DNA of 64,000 nt from Gluconobacter sp. Gdi. GTDB lineage: Bacteria; Pseudomonadota; Alphaproteobacteria; Acetobacterales; Acetobacteraceae. The stretch is taken from the NCBI RefSeq assembly GCF_014132155.1, contig NZ_BLJQ01000005.1, positions 215,114 to 279,113 of the forward strand, in the 5' to 3' direction. Under the pieces are notes generated by a model, which was given only the letters and a program-made list of their open reading frames with translations, was not told the origin of the DNA and did not search any database. This document shows positions 27,670 to 36,358 of the stretch, piece after piece. The position numbers and the translations under genes are program-made. Position 1 is the stretch's first letter, and every line of letters starts with the position of its first letter.

Positions 27670-30554
27670 GACGGATTTCCATAAAAACGGATTGGAGAAA
27701 AGATCCCCAGATCAGCCCGCTCGCAGCGCCCCAACAGCATGTCGGCCACGTGACGACCCATGGCAGGCGCCAGCGTCACGCCGTTGGCTGTCACCGCCGT
27801 AAAGAAGCCCGGAACATCCGGGCTTTCCCCAAGAATGGGCGCCCCATCGACATCAATGTTCATGGCAGCCCAACTCCGAACGATATTAACAGCAGCCAGA
27901 GCCGGAACCAGGCGCTGAGCAACCCACAGATTGCCTTCAAGATTTTCCCGCAGCGGACGGGGATGACCATGCACAGGATCGAGGCCCGCACTCCAGCCAC
28001 CGCCGATCAATAGCGAGCCATTCGCCGCCTGCTTAAGCGTCAGGTGACGGCTCGCATGGGCAAGAAGAGAATGTACCAGCGGAGCAACAGGTTCAGTGAC
28101 AATCATCTGCAACGGAGCTCCAAAAACAGGCAGTGTCCGTCCCACAAGCCCTGCGACCTCACCCGCATAGGCACCCGCCGCATTCACCACGGCACCAGCC
28201 GACCATCTCCGCGCGCCTGCCCGGACGGCAAACCGTTTGCCTTCACGATCAATCGCGGACAGCGGCGTCAATTCCTCGATGCACACGCCTGCCTTGCGGG
28301 CGTGCGCCAAAACGGCCTGCGTGGCAGCCATCGGATTGATCTTACCTTCCTCGGAACAGTACGCTCCCCCAAGAAACCCCTCACGCAGATTGGGTTCGAT
28401 CCGCCGCAATTCATCCGGATCCAAGATCCGTGCATCCACGCCCAAAGACTGCTCGACCGCAACCTTGCTCCGCAGGCGCGTCATGTCAGCGTCTGTTTCC
28501 GCAACGACCAGTCCTCCGCAGATCTTGATTTCCAGATCCCGGTCAAACCGGCCCCGAAGCGCCTCCCACATTCTGATCGACTCACGCTGCAGTGCCAGTG
28601 TCCGGGCAGGCATAGACGGCCCATCACTGTCTGCACTTGCGTCGAAGGCCATAAGTTGAGCATGCAGGCTTCCCGCATTCCCTCCCGAGGCCATGGCTCC
28701 TGCACGCCCCTTTTCCAGCACCACGACGGACTTTCCTGCTTCAGCCAGAAAAAGGGCTGCAAAAAGTCCGACGATCCCAGCCCCAACGACGACGACATCC
28801 ACCATTTCGTCAGAAATTTCGGGTGTCCGCAGCGGCGTTCCGAGACCCGAAGGAATGGTCACACGACGGTGCCCGCGCCACTCAGGCTTCTGACGAGCTA
28901 GCGCGGACACTGGCACCGGACGCAATGGAACTTGCGGCGCTGTAAAATCGCGCTCGCTGGTCGCAGAAGGCAGAACTGCCATCAGTGCCGCCTGACAGAA
29001 ACGTCCCTGACAACGCCCCATTCCCGCCCGCGTCGTGCGCTTGAGAGTGGCCAGATCGTTAATGCCATCTTCTGCCATCCGCCCCAGGACGGTCCCCGCT
29101 GAAACGCATTCACATCGACATAGAACCGTTTGGCCTTCCGGTGAGGGCAACGTGATGACAGGACTGTAGAGTTTCCATAGAAGAGATTGGAAACGTTCGC
29201 TTCGCCGATAGATCCGCAGGGCCCGTTCCAAGCCCTTCGAAGCCTCCCGTCGCTCCAGTTCCAAAAGTCGTCCCGCACACAGTTCGCCCTGAGCCTGTGC
29301 AAGAAAAGCCCCGCCAAAGCGTCCCGCTTCACCGATAATGAAGACATCGTCCTGATCCGTGCGCCCGTCGGGAGTACGCCCGGTTTCAGGATGAATGACT
29401 GGCCACGTCCGCACCTGCTGTTGACACCCCAGCAGCCGGGGCAATTCTCCCGCCGGGACAAAGCCGTCACCAAGACAGACCGTCTGTATATCCAACCAAC
29501 GGTTTTGACCGTCCACGTTTCGTACGCAGGCTCGTTCGACACGCTCGTTTCCTTCAATGCGTGTCACGACACTGCTCCACAGCACGGGAACTCCAGCCCG
29601 GCGAAGCGTCAACAGATGCTGCACACCAGCAAGAGCCAGCCGTGGGGAAGCCACTGAAAGCTGGCCAGTTAGAACAGCCCGCGTCATAGGATCAGGCGCG
29701 GCTTCCACGACGGCAGCCACCTCAGCACCCCGCCTGACCAGTTCGGCCGCAAGCTGCAGATTGAGCGGACCGTTTCCAGCGACAAGAACCCGGCCGGGCG
29801 AAACCGTCTCATAGGCCCGCAGTAATGTCTGAGCAGCACCGGTTGTCATCACGCCCGGAAGCGTCCAACCGGGTCTGGGTTGGGGTGTTTCCTGCCCACC
29901 AGTCGCTATGACGATCCGCTTTGGCCGAATATAAAACGCTTCACCATCCCTGAGACCACCGATGACGAGCGCACCTTGTTCGCGATAGGCACACCAGACG
30001 AGCGTATCGTGCCACAACTGCGCACCGCTCTGCTGCATGGCTTCAATCAGCGCCCGCCCTCGGCGAGCCTGACTATCCTGATGCTGCGGATTTACGGCAT
30101 TCTGCTTGAAATACTGACCACCCGGAATATGCCGCTCGTCAAGCAGCAGAACATCCAGCCCCCCCTGAGCCAGTTTTGTCGCTGCGACTAAACCTGCTGG
30201 CCCCGCACCAATTACCAGAACGTCACATGTATGCTCGACCAACTGGTTCTGTTCGCCATCGATAACATCCGCAGCCAGTGCCTGCGCGATTGTAACATCC
30301 GGCAGGCGTGCATTGCGATGGACCACCATTCCTTCTCGCACTGGCGTCATGCATCCACGGAGGGACATCCGCCCGTCCACGTTTAGCAGACACTCCTGAC
30401 ATGCCCCAATGCCGCACAGCGGTCCGCGTGCCGAACCATCAGGTGCTACGCGATGCACAATCTTTCCCGCCGCCACCAAAGCAGCCGTCAGAGTCTGGCC
30501 TGGCTTCGCTGAAAGCGTATTGCCATCAAACGTGAAACTCAGAGTGTCAGCCAT
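27666..30554 (-). CDS. Three-in-one FAD/2Fe-2S amino-acid (opine/D-hydroxyproline-type) dehydrogenase, HcnA-HcnB-HcnC fusion
   Basis: A 962-residue fusion of three parts that are normally separate subunits. Residues 1-100 are a ferredoxin-like domain with Cys47, Cys52, Cys55 and Cys68. Residues 108-530 are an FAD/NAD-type oxidoreductase (GAGPAG 116-121, second nucleotide motif AGNGPLNLQLAAE) ending in a BFD-like 2Fe-2S domain (Cys479, Cys481, Cys515, Cys520). Residues 584-962 are a D-amino-acid-oxidase-type FAD domain (VVVGAGIVGLFAA at 588-600). Known relatives are hydrogen cyanide synthase HcnABC, nopaline/octopine oxidases and heteromeric D-hydroxyproline dehydrogenases, all of which oxidise a C-N bond of an amino acid. 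Lyase and transporter neighbours favour catabolism over cyanide production. The start overlaps the permease stop (TAATG). The unfused version lies at 36083-38917. Confidence 0.88.
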   Translation of the reverse strand: MADTLSFTFDGNTLSAKPGQTLTAALVAAGKIVHRVAPDGSARGPLCGIGACQECLLNVDGRMSLRGCMTPVREGMVVHRNARLPDVTIAQALAADVIDGEQNQLVEHTCDVLVIGAGPAGLVAATKLAQGGLDVLLLDERHIPGGQYFKQNAVNPQHQDSQARRGRALIEAMQQSGAQLWHDTLVWCAYREQGALVIGGLRDGEAFYIRPKRIVIATGGQETPQPRPGWTLPGVMTTGAAQTLLRAYETVSPGRVLVAGNGPLNLQLAAELVRRGAEVAAVVEAAPDPMTRAVLTGQLSVASPRLALAGVQHLLTLRRAGVPVLWSSVVTRIEGNERVERACVRNVDGQNRWLDIQTVCLGDGFVPAGELPRLLGCQQQVRTWPVIHPETGRTPDGRTDQDDVFIIGEAGRFGGAFLAQAQGELCAGRLLELERREASKGLERALRIYRRSERFQSLLWKLYSPVITLPSPEGQTVLCRCECVSAGTVLGRMAEDGINDLATLKRTTRAGMGRCQGRFCQAALMAVLPSATSERDFTAPQVPLRPVPVSALARQKPEWRGHRRVTIPSGLGTPLRTPEISDEMVDVVVVGAGIVGLFAALFLAEAGKSVVVLEKGRAGAMASGGNAGSLHAQLMAFDASADSDGPSMPARTLALQRESIRMWEALRGRFDRDLEIKICGGLVVAETDADMTRLRSKVAVEQSLGVDARILDPDELRRIEPNLREGFLGGAYCSEEGKINPMAATQAVLAHARKAGVCIEELTPLSAIDREGKRFAVRAGARRWSAGAVVNAAGAYAGEVAGLVGRTLPVFGAPLQMIVTEPVAPLVHSLLAHASRHLTLKQAANGSLLIGGGWSAGLDPVHGHPRPLRENLEGNLWVAQRLVPALAAVNIVRSWAAMNIDVDGAPILGESPDVPGFFTAVTANGVTLAPAMGRHVADMLLGRCERADLGIFSPIRFYGNPS

Positions 30555-31285
30555 TAGCGCGCATCCTGTGTGCTGACAGGCAAACTGATGATATCTTCCG
30601 GGATCAGACGCTGCTGTCGGAGATACGGACGCTCAGCATAACGCTCAATCCGGCGCTGAAGAAAATCCCACGCTGTGGTCATTAGTAAGTAATACAACGC
30701 CGCTACCGAAAACAGCTCCAGCACCATGAACTGATCCTGCACAAGGATCTGGCTGCGTTGCATGAGTTCTTCCATGGAAATAACGGACGTCACGCTTGTC
30801 GTTTTCAGCAGGCCATTCACTGAATTGCCCAAAGGCGGAATAACAAGGCGAAACGCCTGCGGAAATGCGATACGCCAAGCGATCTGTCGTTCGCTCAAAC
30901 CCAGCGCGCGCGCTGCCGCAATCTGCCCTGCAGGCACGGCATTAAGTCCCGAACGTATGATTTCTGCCAGATAGGCCGCTTCATTCAGCGTTAAGCCGAT
31001 AATCGAGCACGCCATTACGCTCAAACGGATATCCAGCTTAGGCAATCCGGCGTAGATTACCACAAGCTGTACCAGCAAAGGCGTGCCCCTGAAAAACCAG
31101 ACATAAAAGCGCGCAGGCCAAGACAGCAAAGGGCGGCGAGATCGTTTCATAAGGGCAATAATAAGACCCAAAAGAAACCCTAGCACCATCGCGACCGCCG
31201 TCATGTAGACGGTGAGAAGTGCTCCGCGAAAAATATACGGGCTGCCGAGATAGGTGAAGAAGCCCTGCCAACTCCAGATCTGCAT
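30554..31285 (-). CDS. Polar amino acid ABC transporter permease
   Basis: A 243-residue permease. The ATG at 31285 (MQIWSWQGFF) is chosen because sequence further upstream overlaps the preceding gene and is not hydrophobic. It has about five membrane segments and the EAA loop (NEAAYLAEIIRSGLNAVPAG, then AARALGL), as in HisM/GlnP proteins. It ends in a charged tail after the last helix. It follows the binding protein by 28 nt and is probably paired with it and with the ATPase at 26941-27669. Confidence 0.92.
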   Translation of the reverse strand: MQIWSWQGFFTYLGSPYIFRGALLTVYMTAVAMVLGFLLGLIIALMKRSRRPLLSWPARFYVWFFRGTPLLVQLVVIYAGLPKLDIRLSVMACSIIGLTLNEAAYLAEIIRSGLNAVPAGQIAAARALGLSERQIAWRIAFPQAFRLVIPPLGNSVNGLLKTTSVTSVISMEELMQRSQILVQDQFMVLELFSVAALYYLLMTTAWDFLQRRIERYAERPYLRQQRLIPEDIISLPVSTQDAR

Positions 31286-31313
31286 GTCGATGCCCCGTTT
31301 CAGCGTATGAAAA

Positions 31314-32171
31314 TTAGCGTGTGTTGTCGGAAAAATGAGGCTTGGAAACTGTGATGTGCCCCGGGAACGGAGCAACGCCATAAGGCGCCATGAGACGGGC
31401 CAGCGTGCCATCCTGCCGCATACCTTCCAGAACTGAGGCCAGTTGCTGTGCCAGCGCCGGATCGCGGAGCGCTAACGCTACCGGTGTGGGATACAGCCCC
31501 GCCAAAACAGGCCGGACGCCTCCCTGATGAGCATTGCGCTGCGCTACAGCATCAATGGAAAGTACGGCTGTAATCTGCTTTGCCCGCAAAGCAGCGAAGG
31601 CAATCCCAACATTCTGGAACGTTTTAATTTCAAGTCCTGGCCGGTTGCTCGCTCGGAGCGCCTGATCTGCTTCGCGTGCATGACGCTCTTCGATCCCCCC
31701 CATTTCCACCCCAACTGATTTGCCGGAAAGGTCCTCAAGTCGGGCGGGACGAAGGGTCGTATCGTTATTCAGGGATACACTGATCGCCTGAATCTCGTAG
31801 GGGATCATCTCCATCAGCTTTGCGCGCTGAGACGTATAGAACATTCCAGTGTTGATAACGTCCCAGCGCTTTTCGAGAAGGCCAAGCGTGAGTTGCGCAA
31901 AAGAGGTCGAGAGAAAGACCGGCTTCAGACAGAGCCTGCGAGCCAGTTCGTCTCCCAGTTCCATCCGCATACCGGCAATCCGCCCATCTACCGTCACATA
32001 TTGCAATGGCGGCAGCGTTGGATTGGTCGCCATGACAAGCTGACCTGGCGAAATCAAGCCAGGGACTACAGTCGGGCATGGTGTGGCCTGCGCTGCCTGC
32101 CACCCGAAACACAGAACCGCACAGAACAGCCCTTTGCCTCGCAACACGTGTGACAGAGCCCCCTTAGCCAT
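31314..32171 (-). CDS. Polar amino acid ABC transporter substrate-binding protein
   Basis: A 285-residue periplasmic binding protein of the SBP_bac_3 type. The start at 32171 follows the lyase stop by one base, with GAAGAAGG upstream; the frame is open further but would overlap that gene. The signal peptide runs to about residue 30 (FGWQAAQA). The fold is indicated by LVMATNPTLPPLQYV, AGMRMELGDELARRL and the LEDLSGKSVGVEMGG segment. The ligand-binding Asp/Arg typical of free amino acid binders is not obvious, so the ligand may be modified. Confidence 0.9.
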   Translation of the reverse strand: MAKGALSHVLRGKGLFCAVLCFGWQAAQATPCPTVVPGLISPGQLVMATNPTLPPLQYVTVDGRIAGMRMELGDELARRLCLKPVFLSTSFAQLTLGLLEKRWDVINTGMFYTSQRAKLMEMIPYEIQAISVSLNNDTTLRPARLEDLSGKSVGVEMGGIEERHAREADQALRASNRPGLEIKTFQNVGIAFAALRAKQITAVLSIDAVAQRNAHQGGVRPVLAGLYPTPVALALRDPALAQQLASVLEGMRQDGTLARLMAPYGVAPFPGHITVSKPHFSDNTR

Positions 32172-32172
32172 T

Positions 32173-33063
32173 TCAGGCACCTTCTTCGAACCGGAGGCCC
32201 AGATCCTTAACAATCTGAAGCGCACGGGCATCGTCCGCAGCCGGCAGCGGCAGGCGCGGGGCACGTGGCCCGCCAACATCGAATCCCATATGTTTCAGGA
32301 GAGCTTTCGTCCCCGAAACATAGCCCTGCCCGCCTACGAACTGGATCAGCGGCACATGGCGGAAATACATGTCCCGTGCTTTGCCAATGTCCTTGTACCC
32401 ATCACAGAGATTAAAAATCTCACTCATGACATGTGGCGCCACGTTGGACGCGACAGCGACCCAGCCGATCGCTCCTTCAAGGAAACTCTCGAAGCCCATA
32501 ATCCCGCCAAAAACTGATAGCCGATCACCACACAGACGAATGATGTCCCGTACGCGGGTGACATCCATCGTGGATTCCTTGATCAGGCAGCAGTTATCAA
32601 TATGCGACAGACGCGCCACCAGTTCGGGCTTAAGGTCCACATTTGCTGTTGCCGGGTTGTTGTAAAGCATGATCGGCAGACCAATCGCATCCGAGATACG
32701 GCGATAGTGAACAAAGAGTTCATCGTCTGTTGGCGTGGAGTAGAATGGCGGAATGATCATCACGCCATCTGCACCCAGACGCTCGGCCTCTTGGCTGTAG
32801 CGGATCACGTCATAGGTGTTTTCTGCACCCGTGCCGATAAAGACCGGAACACGTCCTGCGGCTTGTTCGATCACTGTCTGTGCAACAAGCGTGCGCTCAT
32901 CATCCGTCAGTGACAGGAACTCTCCTGTGGAACCGAGCGGAATAAGACCAGCGATCCCTTGAGCAATCTGCCAATCCGTGAAGCGTCGAAGCCCCGGAAC
33001 GTCAATACGTCCCTCGCTGTCATACGGCGTGATCATGACGGTGTAAGTGCCACGAAATTTCAT
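32173..33063 (-). CDS. DapA/DHDPS-family lyase or deaminase (class I pyruvate-type aldolase fold)
   Basis: A 296-residue TIM-barrel enzyme. The ATG at 33063 has AAGGA about 7 nt upstream. It has the substrate loop GSTGE (44-48), Tyr134 in MLYNNPA and the Schiff-base Lys162 in LIKEST. The family includes dihydrodipicolinate synthase, N-acetylneuraminate lyase, keto-deoxy-sugar dehydratases and 1-pyrroline-4-hydroxy-2-carboxylate deaminase. Its place beside a D-hydroxyproline/opine-type dehydrogenase makes the pyrroline deaminase role a good candidate, but lysine biosynthesis is unlikely given the catabolic setting. A second, divergent copy is at 38914-39855. Confidence 0.87.
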   Translation of the reverse strand: MKFRGTYTVMITPYDSEGRIDVPGLRRFTDWQIAQGIAGLIPLGSTGEFLSLTDDERTLVAQTVIEQAAGRVPVFIGTGAENTYDVIRYSQEAERLGADGVMIIPPFYSTPTDDELFVHYRRISDAIGLPIMLYNNPATANVDLKPELVARLSHIDNCCLIKESTMDVTRVRDIIRLCGDRLSVFGGIMGFESFLEGAIGWVAVASNVAPHVMSEIFNLCDGYKDIGKARDMYFRHVPLIQFVGGQGYVSGTKALLKHMGFDVGGPRAPRLPLPAADDARALQIVKDLGLRFEEGA

Positions 33064-33089
33064 GGATTTTTCCTTTATTACTCGAGACA

Positions 33090-33863
33090 TCATTGTTGTG
33101 GGCCAAGCTGGCCCACGGGCAGACCAGCCCCGGGGTCACTGCCATGGGCATTCATGAACGCTGCGATATCGGGCTCTTGCGCGGCCTCTCTCAGGCCTTT
33201 GCCCACAGCCCGAACGCGACCCTCCTCCAGCAGGACGATCCGATCTGACAGTGACGAGACGACACTCATCGCATGCGAAACCTGAACCACGGTCATGCCG
33301 TCACGCGCGAGGTCGCGCAGCAGCACGCTGACTTCATGAACCTTCCGCGGGTCCAACGCTGATGTCGGCTCGTCCAGAAGCAACAGCGAGGGCCGAAGCA
33401 TCAAGGCACGTGCGATGGCAACACGTTGCTTCTGACCGCCCGAAAGGTCTGCAGGCAGCGCATCCGCCTTGTCGCCCAGCCCCAGCCGTTCGAGCAGCCC
33501 GCGCGCCTCATTCTCAGCCTCCGTGCGCGTTCGTTTCGCCACGACGGTCGGTGCAAGGGTCAGATTGCGCAACACTGACATATGACCAAAGAGGCCGAAC
33601 TGCTGGAAAACAATCGCCGATTGGTCTCGCAGGATTTTTGCAGCGCCTGCCGCCGACATATCGACGACACGACCATCCACCGTCATGCTTCCCCGCACGA
33701 CAGGTTGCAGCCCTATCAAGGTTCGCAGCAGAGTGGTCTTTCCTGAACCCGAAGGCCCGATGAAGCTGACGATCTCCCCGCGTTCAGCCACAAACCCGGC
33801 CTCCCCGAGCGTCTCGTTCTTTCCATGACGGACACAGACGTCCCGAACATCAATGTACGGCAA
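33090..33863 (-). CDS. Polar amino acid ABC transporter ATP-binding protein (second system)
   Basis: A 257-residue ATPase. Walker A is GPSGSGKTTLLR, the signature is LSGGQKQRVAIARAL, Walker B is LLLDEPTSALD, and the switch His lies in VQVSHAMSVV. It overlaps the upstream permease by 14 nt. Together with the two permeases and binding protein at 33850-35956 it forms a complete four-gene importer. Confidence 0.93.
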   Translation of the reverse strand: MPYIDVRDVCVRHGKNETLGEAGFVAERGEIVSFIGPSGSGKTTLLRTLIGLQPVVRGSMTVDGRVVDMSAAGAAKILRDQSAIVFQQFGLFGHMSVLRNLTLAPTVVAKRTRTEAENEARGLLERLGLGDKADALPADLSGGQKQRVAIARALMLRPSLLLLDEPTSALDPRKVHEVSVLLRDLARDGMTVVQVSHAMSVVSSLSDRIVLLEEGRVRAVGKGLREAAQEPDIAAFMNAHGSDPGAGLPVGQLGPQQ

Positions 33864-34503
33864 TGCGTTTCTCCAGAAGACGGCTCAGACAGGTCAGCGG
33901 ATAGGAAATAACGAAATAAACCAGCAGTACCGCGCAGAAGACCTGCGCTGACGGCAGCCCGCGGCTGGAAAGGATCACACCGGCCTGGCTGAGTTCCACC
34001 ACGCCGATCTGCGAGGCCAACGCTGTGTCCTTGATAAAGAGCACCAGATATCCCACAGCAGGTGGAATAACGGCCGACATCGCCTGTGGCCCGATCACGT
34101 ACCGCCAACGCGCCCAGGTTGGCAGGTTCAAGGCCAGTGCAGCCTCAACCTGTTCAACCGGGACCGTATTGATCCCGCCATGCAAAATTTCGCAGAGATA
34201 TCCCGCTGCGATCAACCCGATTGAGCAGATCGCCACTCCAGTTGCTGAGACGTCTACCCCTGCCATTCCCGTACAGAAGAACAGAATATAAAGCGTCACA
34301 ATGAACGGAACTCGCCGGATGGTCTGCACATATGCGACCGCCAGAGCCCGAAGCGGGAGCAACGCACGCCCTGCTGAAAGCCGCAGCGCCGTCAGGAGAA
34401 CCGCTCCGACGATCCCCAGACATCCTCCACCAAGAGACAGAACGATCGTCCGCAGCATCGCGTGCAGCAGTAGCGCCATGTCATAATGCGAGAACGCAAT
34501 CAT
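33850..34503 (-). CDS. Amino acid ABC transporter permease
   Basis: A 217-residue membrane protein. The ATG at 34503 overlaps the stop of the upstream permease (ATGA), so it is preferred to an in-frame ATG nine codons earlier. It has five hydrophobic segments and an EAA-loop region (AGYLCEILHGGINTVPVEQ). It pairs with the permease at 34500-35159 as a heterodimer. Confidence 0.9.
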   Translation of the reverse strand: MIAFSHYDMALLLHAMLRTIVLSLGGGCLGIVGAVLLTALRLSAGRALLPLRALAVAYVQTIRRVPFIVTLYILFFCTGMAGVDVSATGVAICSIGLIAAGYLCEILHGGINTVPVEQVEAALALNLPTWARWRYVIGPQAMSAVIPPAVGYLVLFIKDTALASQIGVVELSQAGVILSSRGLPSAQVFCAVLLVYFVISYPLTCLSRLLEKRIAVH

Positions 34504-35159
34504 ACCATGCGCTCCATTGTGCGACGACACAGCACAAAAAAACCTGTCAATGCAAAGGACAGTACGGCGTACAAACCGCCGGTCACGAGCATGACTTCCA
34601 GAATGCGAAACGTTGTCGATCCGATATCATAGGCACGGCCCGTGAGGTCCTCGACACCAAAGATAGACGCCATTGCACTTCCCAGAATCATGATCTGAAA
34701 GTGATTGGCCAGTGCCGGGAACATCGTGCGTCCGACATGCGGCAATATGACCCGCAGATAGGTCTGACGACGGTTGAGGCCCAGCGTCAGAGCCACTTCA
34801 TGATAGACTGGGGGCACCCTTGCCATACCAGCCCCAAGAATATCCGCCAGATACGCAGCCGCATTCAGCGTCATTCCAATGACAACGGACAGAAACGGTG
34901 ACACCATCAGTCCCATCAGGGGTAGACAGTAGAAAACCGCAAAAATCTGAGAGAGCTGCGGTGTATTGGTCAAAGCTGTGCTGAAACTGCGGCTTGCCTT
35001 GCACCAGAAGCCCTTATTTTCAAACCGCAAAACGACCAGAAGAACAGCCAGAAACAGCCCCAACCCAAAAGCGAGTGTCGCAATCAAGACTGTGACACCG
35101 ACACCACCCAGCAAAAAAGGCAGCCGCAACAGAACCGGATGAAAATTTAGCTGACTCAT
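34500..35159 (-). CDS. Amino acid ABC transporter permease
   Basis: A 219-residue HisQ/GlnP-type permease. The start at 35159 overlaps the binding-protein stop (ATGA). It has five membrane segments and the EAA loop LNAAAYLADILGAGMARVPP. It is translationally coupled on both sides. Confidence 0.91.
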   Translation of the reverse strand: MSQLNFHPVLLRLPFLLGGVGVTVLIATLAFGLGLFLAVLLVVLRFENKGFWCKASRSFSTALTNTPQLSQIFAVFYCLPLMGLMVSPFLSVVIGMTLNAAAYLADILGAGMARVPPVYHEVALTLGLNRRQTYLRVILPHVGRTMFPALANHFQIMILGSAMASIFGVEDLTGRAYDIGSTTFRILEVMLVTGGLYAVLSFALTGFFVLCRRTMERMV

Positions 35160-35956
35160 GGAACTGCCTGCGCAGAACCGGGGTCGAACCATTTGCGATA
35201 AATCGCCTCAAGCCGCCCGTCCTGCTCCATTGCTTCAAGCACATGATTCACGTCCGCTCGCAGCGTCACGTCTCTACGGGCAAGGCCAATGCAGTCCTCC
35301 CCGACAGGCGGTGCAAACCCGCGAATGACAGTCCACTGAACCTGTGATTGCACCGGCAAGTAATGGCCAACATATTCAATGACATCAACCATCGCATCTC
35401 CCCGTCCCTGCGCAAGAGCCCGAATTGCATCCGCGTAGCTATCCAGAAGCAGCATCGGCGCTTCTGGAGCATGCTCCCGCAGATACGCCACAGCCGTTGA
35501 TCCTCGGACCTCCACGAGCTGGTGCATTCCTGAAAGCAGATCAGTAAACGACGAAATACCTCGCTCTTTTGGCGCAATGATTGCGAACTGCTCGGTATAA
35601 AGAGGATGGGAAAACGCGATGACCTGCGCTCTCTCCGGGGTGCGCGTCAGCCCGCCTAGAACGATATCAACCTTCCCTGCCAACAGATAGGGAATGCGAC
35701 CACTGGATGACAGCGTGACAAACCGCGGTTCTACACCCAGCCCCAATGCAATGGCTCGCCCAACATCGACATCATAACCCGCCAGCTCGTTACGGACATC
35801 ATATTGCCCCAAAGGCGGCAATCCGGCTTCCACGCCGATATTGATATGACCGCTCGCCCGGATGGCAGCGCTCTCCCTCGCTTCGGCTTTACCGAAAGCA
35901 AGAACACTGCAGACAGCGCAGAATCCCAGAAACTGGTTGATCCGGATCACTCTCAA
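35156..35956 (-). CDS. Polar amino acid ABC transporter substrate-binding protein (first gene of leftward operon)
   Basis: A 266-residue periplasmic binding protein with a signal peptide of about 25 residues (cleavage near KAEA). The SBP_bac_3 fold shows as INIGVEAGLPPLGQYD, LAGYDVDVGRAIALGLG and KVDIVLGGLTRTPERAQVIAF. The latter includes the Arg (TRTPER) that usually holds the ligand carboxylate, so this one does look like an amino acid binder. It heads a series of 11 leftward genes and is divergent from the split dehydrogenase genes across a 126-nt control region. Confidence 0.92.
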   Translation of the reverse strand: MRVIRINQFLGFCAVCSVLAFGKAEARESAAIRASGHINIGVEAGLPPLGQYDVRNELAGYDVDVGRAIALGLGVEPRFVTLSSSGRIPYLLAGKVDIVLGGLTRTPERAQVIAFSHPLYTEQFAIIAPKERGISSFTDLLSGMHQLVEVRGSTAVAYLREHAPEAPMLLLDSYADAIRALAQGRGDAMVDVIEYVGHYLPVQSQVQWTVIRGFAPPVGEDCIGLARRDVTLRADVNHVLEAMEQDGRLEAIYRKWFDPGSAQAVP

Positions 35957-36000
35957 GAAAGGTTTCCCTGATGCTGTGCGACTTTAGGGTTGCGGTTGTC

Positions 36001-36037
36001 AGATCACTGATCTAATTCGAATATACGTTATGTATAC
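36001..36037. promoter_or_regulatory. Candidate operators in the divergent control region
   Basis: Two symmetric elements lie between the leftward importer operon and the rightward dehydrogenase operon. AGATCACTGATCT (36001-36013) is a 6-bp palindrome around one base. TATAC-gttat-GTATA (36022-36036) is a 5-bp inverted repeat of the TATAC/GTATA kind seen in GntR/FadR-type operators. The GntR regulator at 39855-40508 is the likely ligand. Role inferred from position and symmetry. Confidence 0.5.
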
Positions 36038-36082
36038 GATAGAAAACCCTTTAGAAGAATTTTCTTCTCCGGACCGATCCAG

Positions 36083-36358
36083 ATGAGCAACGAAAACTCC
36101 CCGATCACTTTTGTTTTTCAAAGCCGATCGGGCACCCGCACGGTAAATGGCATTGAGGGGGAACCTGTTACAGCGGCGCTCCGTCGCTCAGGCATTCTCG
36201 AACTTGGACAATCCGGTATCGACGGCACCCCGCGGGGCGCTTTCTGTTTCATGGGGAGTTGTCAGGAATGCCGCGTTCTTATCAATGGCGCGATCGATTA
36301 CGCCTGCAAAGCCTCCGTCCTCCCGAACATGACCGTTACGCCTTATGTCCAAGCCTGA
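36083..36358 (+). CDS. Ferredoxin-like 2Fe-2S subunit (HcnA-like) of split dehydrogenase
   Basis: A 91-residue protein matching the N-terminal domain of the fused enzyme at 27666-30554. Cluster cysteines are in GAFCFMGSCQECRVL, plus a fourth Cys in DYACKAS. It is the electron-relay or assembly subunit of the heterotrimeric dehydrogenase. It starts the rightward operon and overlaps the next gene by 14 nt. Confidence 0.9.
   Translation: MSNENSPITFVFQSRSGTRTVNGIEGEPVTAALRRSGILELGQSGIDGTPRGAFCFMGSCQECRVLINGAIDYACKASVLPNMTVTPYVQA

Noticed and set aside
27666..30554. Hydrogen cyanide synthase (hcnABC fusion)
   Set aside because: Domain order matches, but the same enzyme type serves opine and D-hydroxyproline oxidation, and importers, lyases and a regulator beside it point to catabolism, not cyanide production.
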